Positions 59,600 to 64,000 of a stretch of 64,000 nt of DNA are shown here, in pieces. The notes beneath the pieces are model-generated. The model was not told the DNA's origin, ran no database searches, and saw nothing but the letters and a program-made list of their open reading frames with translations. Numbering within the stretch: the stretch's first letter is position 1; each line of letters opens with the position of its first letter. Source of the stretch: Bdellovibrionales bacterium GWA2_49_15 (GTDB lineage: Bacteria > Bdellovibrionota > Bacteriovoracia > Bacteriovoracales > Bacteriovoracaceae); NCBI GenBank assembly GCA_001769855.1, contig MEPP01000009.1:62001-126000 (forward strand), in the 5' to 3' direction. The translations under genes were made by a program, and so were the position numbers.

Positions 59600-60004
59600 G
59601 CTTAACAATATAACCCTGTATGTGAAAAATTGGCCTAAGGTCTATAGAAAATACCTGGTTGTGGATAGGCCTTCGCACGCCATTTAACGCAGCGTTCCCA
59701 TGGGCGCCGCAGGTGCCTTTGATTAGAAAGAAAGGCCTGATGATTATTTAGGACAGTGGGCATGCCGACCTGCGACCTTCCTGCAACCTGCATTGACAAA
59801 AAGAACCTTGCGCCTTTTCTATAATAATCCTTCAAAGTATTAAACTGACCCAATTTGTGGGCACATTTACAAGTGATGGCCCTTTCAGTGATAAAAGTTG
59901 CATATCTTTATCTTCCTTACATTTCCCTTATGTTTCAAACAGTTACATTTAATGAAAAAGACAAAAAAGGACGATATGATCTTGCAAGAGTATTCTTTAT
60001 TAAT
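59600..60004. other. Intergenic region upstream of the SBBP-like lipoprotein
   Basis: About 400 bases if the lipoprotein starts at 60005. A TTGACA (59793) and a TATAAT (59820) are both perfect but 21 bases apart, so they are unlikely to form one ordinary promoter. The reading frame of the next gene is open back to a TTG at 59855, but that segment has no signal-peptide logic. Nothing else recognised. Confidence 0.45.
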
Positions 60005-61399
60005 ATGCGTAACAAAATAAATCTAACTTTGGTGCTTTCCATCCTTATCAGCATTGCCTGCGTTAAAGAGTCTGAAAAGGATAAGGACCAAGATTTAAAC
60101 TGCCCTACAAAAAGCAATAATTCCATTGCTGGCGTTGCCTGCGGAAAGTACAAAGACATCGATGAAATTGAAAACCCGGAAGCTCCTGAAGTGCTACTTT
60201 CGATTGAGAGCAGATGGATAAAACCGCTGACAAGTATCCCTAACTTTTCTAACAACAGTAGAACTTCGGCAGTGGCCATAGACCATTCTTCTAATGTCAT
60301 TTCGGTGGGCTTCAGTCATCGCACTTATGGATCTTTTTCATACGCAAATGCTTTTTTAATGAAGCAAAATAGCGCCGGCGATGTTCTTTGGTCGCAACAT
60401 TTTGGCACGAACGCAATCGAGACTGCCAATGCTCTTGTCATAGACAGCGACGACAATATTTATGTTGCCGGTAGAAGAGTCCAAGCACCCGATACATTAT
60501 ACAATGATGCCTTTGTCAGAAAGTATGATCAATCAGGTGAGTTATTGTGGGATAAGCAATTTGGCAGTGGTGCCAGCCATGAAGTCTTTGATGCTATCTC
60601 TCTCGGCCCAAATAACCATATCCTTATCGGTGGATATACAACTGGAAACCTTGCAGGATTTACCAATCAGGGCTCAGATGATGCAATCTTGATGATGATA
60701 GATAACAATGGCAATGTCGTTTGGAAAAACCAGTTTGGGACAAGTGGAATGGATTTTATTCACTCCATTTCATCAAATGATAATTCCTCATTCTATGTAA
60801 CGGGTACGACGACTGGAATTCTTGATGGCGTTGACTTTGGAAACCCGATCATCAACACCAGTATCAAATCCTTCATTTCAAAATACGACAATAGTGGCAG
60901 CTTACTTTGGCGCAAGATCATCGGAGCCGCTAGCGGAAGTGCTTTTATTTCTTCTAGTTGCCTTGATTCCAGTGGACATCTGATTGTGGCAGGCCAAACA
61001 AATATGAGCATAAATGGTGAACCAGTCATTGGCGGGATAGATGGACTGATCATCAAATATGATTCAAGTGGAAATGCGATTTGGACAAAGATTTTAGGAA
61101 CAACAAAAAATAGTTCATTTTATTCCATCACGTGCGACACTCAGGGGAATTCATTGGCCACAGGCTATTCTCAATCACCTGATTTGGACGAATTGCTCGC
61201 AATCACTGTTTTGAGTGACGATGGTACAAATTTATTTTCACACACATTAGGAGAAGCTAATTCCACGAGCCATGGATATGGTATCGCAGTCAATGATGCC
61301 GATGAGATTGTTGTGGTAGGCGAAGGTTCCCCATACATAACAACCTCAGCGAGCACCATTAATGGTGGTTTCATACAAAAATTAAAAATAAACGATTAA
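60005..61399 (+). CDS. Lipoprotein with SBBP-like beta-propeller repeats
   Basis: About 464 residues. I chose the ATG at 60005 because it puts a proper lipoprotein signal at the N-terminus (MRNKINLTLVLSILISIAC); the longer frame from 59855 lacks one. The mature chain is built of repeats of about 50 residues with the SBBP pattern: AFLMKQNSAGDVLWSQHFG, AFVRKYDQSGELLWDKQFG, ILMMIDNNGNVVWKNQFG, SFISKYDNSGSLLWRKIIG, LIIKYDSSGNAIWTKILG, each with an IYVAGRR- or ILIGGYTTG-type strand. That is five or six blades, consistent with a propeller. Ligand unknown. It is probably on the outer-membrane inner leaflet or surface. Confidence 0.8.
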   Translation: MRNKINLTLVLSILISIACVKESEKDKDQDLNCPTKSNNSIAGVACGKYKDIDEIENPEAPEVLLSIESRWIKPLTSIPNFSNNSRTSAVAIDHSSNVISVGFSHRTYGSFSYANAFLMKQNSAGDVLWSQHFGTNAIETANALVIDSDDNIYVAGRRVQAPDTLYNDAFVRKYDQSGELLWDKQFGSGASHEVFDAISLGPNNHILIGGYTTGNLAGFTNQGSDDAILMMIDNNGNVVWKNQFGTSGMDFIHSISSNDNSSFYVTGTTTGILDGVDFGNPIINTSIKSFISKYDNSGSLLWRKIIGAASGSAFISSSCLDSSGHLIVAGQTNMSINGEPVIGGIDGLIIKYDSSGNAIWTKILGTTKNSSFYSITCDTQGNSLATGYSQSPDLDELLAITVLSDDGTNLFSHTLGEANSTSHGYGIAVNDADEIVVVGEGSPYITTSASTINGGFIQKLKIND

Positions 61400-61428
61400 T
61401 CGATTTTCAATATCAGGTTGCAAGAACC

Positions 61429-62325
61429 CTACGACGCCTTCCCTTCTTCCTTATCCTCCCCACGCGCGGCCTCTGTATCGTCCTTGGCCTCATCCTCGCA
61501 AACTACAATCTGACTCTCGGGCGTCTTGAAGCGTGCCCCATCGGGAATTCTGGTTTTTGGAAGAAGCACGGTATGCGCGGGCACGACAACTTTGGTACCC
61601 ACCACCACATCTCCCATGATCGAAGCTTTGAGACCGATGGTAGCCCCGCGCTTGATCACCACCGGCGACAAGATCAGAATGCCCTTCTGCCCGTAATGGC
61701 CAAAGAGCGTGGCGCTGCCGCCGATCGTGACGTAATCCTCAAGGGTGATCATGCAGGGGTCGGAGATAAAAGAGGTGTTGATCATGACCCCTTTACCGAT
61801 TTTCATTCCCATCATTTTGAAAAAAAGAATATTGAGCGGGCTGGGAGTGACGAAATCCAAAAAGGTAAAACGCACAATATAGGTCAGGGCATTGTGATAA
61901 AACCACGGGATTGATTGGAGTGAGAACCAATTTCCACGCCACGGCTTCAGCTTGTAGGGCATGAGCTTGTTGGCGGCGGGAGCGATGAAGATGAGCGAAA
62001 CTCCGTAGATGAAAAAACCACCCGCGAACCCCAGTCCCTTGGCGACCGCCTGGGCCCACATGGGATAGGTGGCCACCGATTGGCAAATCCACTCAAAAAG
62101 ATAGAGGGCCGGACTCAAGGCCAGCCCCATACAAGACAAGGACACAATCAAAATGGGGACGAAGACGACGACGAAGCCAAAACTTTGGAAGCTGCGAACG
62201 AAACTTTCAAAGATTCCCGCCAAACCGCGCTTGTGCGACCTGGTGGAGTGGACGTCAATAAACTGTGGCCGCTTTCTGGCCTGTTTTTCTATTTTAATAC
62301 CTTCACCATTGACTTCTCGTGACAC
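61429..62325 (-). CDS. Membrane-anchored hexapeptide-repeat acyltransferase-like protein
   Basis: 298 residues. Two membrane segments lie near 50-75 (VVVFVPILIVSLSCMGLALSP) and 95-115. From about 160 a left-handed beta-helix begins, with imperfect hexapeptide repeats (IGKGVMINTSFI, MITLEDYVTIGGSATLFG, GATIGLKASIMGDVVVGTKVVVPAHTVLLP). H in FGHYGQK could be the catalytic His of such acyltransferases. The C-terminus is acidic. The GTG start has GGAG eight bases upstream. The acceptor is not readable; colanic-acid- or polyketide-type acyltransferases share this layout. It is divergent from the methyltransferase gene. Confidence 0.75.
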   Translation of the reverse strand: MSREVNGEGIKIEKQARKRPQFIDVHSTRSHKRGLAGIFESFVRSFQSFGFVVVFVPILIVSLSCMGLALSPALYLFEWICQSVATYPMWAQAVAKGLGFAGGFFIYGVSLIFIAPAANKLMPYKLKPWRGNWFSLQSIPWFYHNALTYIVRFTFLDFVTPSPLNILFFKMMGMKIGKGVMINTSFISDPCMITLEDYVTIGGSATLFGHYGQKGILILSPVVIKRGATIGLKASIMGDVVVGTKVVVPAHTVLLPKTRIPDGARFKTPESQIVVCEDEAKDDTEAARGEDKEEGKAS

Positions 62326-62430
62326 AATTCAATCTCCAATACTTGAATGCCACCAGTATTCATCATACCATGGAACTCAAAAAATCACGGATGAGAGGTC
62401 AAGGGTACAGATTGCCCGGGGGTTAAAGCG

Positions 62431-63258
62431 ATGGTTGCTAAACAAAATTTCGAGGAATTAACTAGAGACCTGCCGAATGTTGGCAAAACCCTCTTTGTGC
62501 CGCTCCTGGGGCGGGCGCGGGCCAAACAGTTCAACATCTCCTTTGAGGATACGAAGGCGGAGCAGCTGGCGCAAGATTATGAGCTGGGTCGCCACATCTC
62601 GCTAAGCTCCCTCTTTAGCAAGGCATGTATCGTGCGCGCCCGGGCCTTTGATACCTGGGCGTCCCAAGGGCTGGGAGCGGACGGTATTCTGATTTCTCTG
62701 GGTGCGGGATTATGCACCCGCCACCAGCGCCTGGCGCGGGAGGCCCAAAACGCTCTCACCTTTGAAGTTGATTTCCCCGAGGTGATTGGGCTTAAGCGAA
62801 AGCTCTACGGCGAGGGCCCGGGCCAGCATTTTTTGGCCTCCAATATTTTAGATGAGGCATGGGTTCTGGAAGTCCAAAAAATTCTCCAGACCCAGGGACG
62901 AAGAAATCCGCACTTTTTTATCACTCTGGAAGGTGTCGCCATGTACCTAACACCCGAGCAGATTACCACCCTCATGAAGCTGCTCAAACATCATTTTCCC
63001 AGTGCCCAGTTTTCCTTTGATTACATCAACCGACTCTTTGTCTCCAGGGCCTACCTGCTTCCGGCAATTAACAAGACCAACTCCCAATTTCATTTCGCCC
63101 CGTCTTGTATCCAGGCCTTTGCCAAAGAGCACCAGCTCACACTCATGTCCGACAAATCCATCGTGACTGATCTGCTCGACCAATCCACGCTGGGCAAACT
63201 TTTCCGCAAAGGCCCATGGAGCGGAATTTACAAGATGGCCCTGTTTCAGCTCCCCTAA
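62431..63258 (+). CDS. LCM-family S-adenosylmethionine methyltransferase
   Basis: 275 residues. Family motifs are clear: R-x-FDTW before GADGILISLGAGLCTRHQRL (SAM loop, residues about 87-101), FEVDFPEVIGLKRKLY (acidic strand then PEV), and FITLEGVAMYLTPEQI. These are the leucine-carboxyl-methyltransferase/TIGR00027-type hallmarks; the substrate in bacteria is usually unknown. An N-terminal DYELGRHISLS precedes the core. A GGGGG run lies upstream of the ATG. There is no obvious partner gene. Confidence 0.85.
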   Translation: MVAKQNFEELTRDLPNVGKTLFVPLLGRARAKQFNISFEDTKAEQLAQDYELGRHISLSSLFSKACIVRARAFDTWASQGLGADGILISLGAGLCTRHQRLAREAQNALTFEVDFPEVIGLKRKLYGEGPGQHFLASNILDEAWVLEVQKILQTQGRRNPHFFITLEGVAMYLTPEQITTLMKLLKHHFPSAQFSFDYINRLFVSRAYLLPAINKTNSQFHFAPSCIQAFAKEHQLTLMSDKSIVTDLLDQSTLGKLFRKGPWSGIYKMALFQLP

Positions 63259-63376
63259 ATAAGCGGCAATTTTTTTCTGCTCTTGACCAGCACGCCCCAG
63301 ACTCTTGGGCCTCAATTCCTTTGCTCCGAGAAGCCGGCATACTAATGACCGCTTACGGCGCACAAGGAAAACAATT

Positions 63377-64000
63377 ATGAGAAAATACTCTCGTGTTCTA
63401 CTCTGTCTCATTTGCCTCTTGCTAATTGCTCCCTTTCAAGGGGCCTTGGCAAACCTAATCCAGATTCTGCACACCAATGATACCCACTCGCACCTGGATC
63501 ATGCCATACACCGGCCATGGCTGGGAGGCTATGCCCGTCTCAAGACTTTGATTGACGAGAAAAAGGCATGGGGCAAGGCCAACGGCATGGGGAATCTGGT
63601 CATGGATGCCGGAGATTATCTGGAAGGCAATATTTATTATCTGGCGGAAAAGGGAAAGCGCACCTACGAGATTTATGGTTCTGTCGGATATGATGTATCG
63701 GTCATCGGGAATCATGACTATCTCATGGGAAGTCGGGACCTCGATGAACTTTTTGGCGCGGTTCATCCCTCCTTCACCCTTTTAGGTGCAAATTTTTACA
63801 TCGATGCCAAATATAAAAATGTCAATCAAACCATCAAGCCTTATACCGAGATGGTGATTAATGGCGTGAAGGTGGGCATTGTGGGTGTCACCTTAAACGA
63901 CGTCCTCTATAAGTGGCGCATTCAAGAAGGTGGAATTACCTCGGAAGTGGACGCAGCCAAAACATACGCCCGCATTTTGCGCGAGCGTGGAAATGAGGTG
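63377..64000 (+). CDS. 5'-nucleotidase/UshA-family metallophosphoesterase, N-terminal part; runs off the window
   Basis: The first 208 residues are present. A signal peptide (VLLCLICLLLIAPFQGALA) precedes IQILHTNDTHSHLDH, the first metal motif of the UshA/YfkN family, then VMDAGDYLEG, VSVIGNHDYLMG (third metal motif) and the VNGVKVGIVGVTLND strand. AAGGAA lies about seven bases before the ATG. A complete gene would add the C-terminal substrate domain (LxxxNxxxR). The enzymes act in the periplasm on nucleotides or sugar phosphates. The frame is open to the last base. Confidence 0.9.
   Translation, partial: MRKYSRVLLCLICLLLIAPFQGALANLIQILHTNDTHSHLDHAIHRPWLGGYARLKTLIDEKKAWGKANGMGNLVMDAGDYLEGNIYYLAEKGKRTYEIYGSVGYDVSVIGNHDYLMGSRDLDELFGAVHPSFTLLGANFYIDAKYKNVNQTIKPYTEMVINGVKVGIVGVTLNDVLYKWRIQEGGITSEVDAAKTYARILRERGNEV

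Noticed and set aside
59793-59825. Promoter TTGACA ... TATAAT
   Set aside because: Both boxes are perfect, but the spacer is 21 bases, outside the usual 16-19.
1-64000. CRISPR arrays, insertion sequences, integrases or prophage
   Set aside because: No regularly spaced repeats, transposase, recombinase or phage structural proteins were recognised on either strand.

Overview
The window reads as one bacterial chromosome segment of moderate GC. It is dense in genes with signal peptides or lipoboxes: an astacin-type peptidase, a YiiX-like peptidase, a GMC-like lipoprotein, cysteine-rich secreted proteins and beta-propeller lipoproteins. The style of gene content, including an HNH protein with a DUF222-like N-terminus, suggests a Bdellovibrionota-like (deltaproteobacterial-grade) organism. 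That placement is inference; there is no rRNA or tRNA marker. No CRISPR array, insertion sequence, integrase or prophage was seen.

Layout. 1-10914 (minus strand): a nine-gene purine operon, purF-purE-purC-purD-purN-purL-purQ-purH-purM (purM cut by the window edge). Joints are mostly ATGA overlaps or a few bases, so it is almost certainly one transcript from an extended -10 promoter near 11020. It holds every step from PRPP to IMP except PurB and an obvious PurK. Three enzymes are unusual: PurL carries a PurS-like N-terminus but no glutaminase, PurC is long and divergent, and PurE has a C-terminal extension of about 100 residues. 11166-15787 (plus): a large secreted protein of unknown function, ApaG, a DoxX-like membrane protein, an FHA protein and a small secreted protein. 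15797-18616 (minus): YggS-like PLP protein, a phasin-like small protein, GlpX and a PilZ protein. 18779-20620 (plus): pgsA and serB. 20604-31281 (mostly minus): an exported-protein region with a 1205-residue Cys-rich/Gly-rich protein, a Cys-rich protein, a GMC-oxidoreductase-like lipoprotein, an astacin metallopeptidase and a YiiX/C92-type peptidase, plus one LRR protein on the plus strand. 31372-32066: a frameshifted HNH-type gene.

32468-39190 (minus) is the most interesting block. Three adjacent genes encode a MotB-like protein with a very long predicted coiled coil and an OmpA-like end, a MotA/TolQ/ExbB-like channel subunit, and a 1240-residue FHA protein with hendecad coiled coils and one membrane segment near its C-terminus. 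Upstream lies a perfect match to the sigma-28 -10 element GCCGATAA. I read it as an ion-driven motor attached to a cytoplasmic phosphothreonine-reading scaffold, not obviously flagellar, Tol/Exb or Zorya.

39462-44893 (plus): a soluble multi-PAS hybrid histidine kinase translationally coupled to a membrane spermidine-synthase-like protein. 44867-45610 (minus): a pilus-secretin-N-domain/BON protein without a secretin. 45747-54263 (plus): a giant cyclic beta-1,2-glucan synthase. 54492-63258: secreted or lipid-anchored proteins of mostly unknown function (a HExxH protein, a MORN-like lipoprotein, propeller-like proteins), a hexapeptide acyltransferase and an LCM-type methyltransferase. A 5'-nucleotidase-family gene runs off the right edge.
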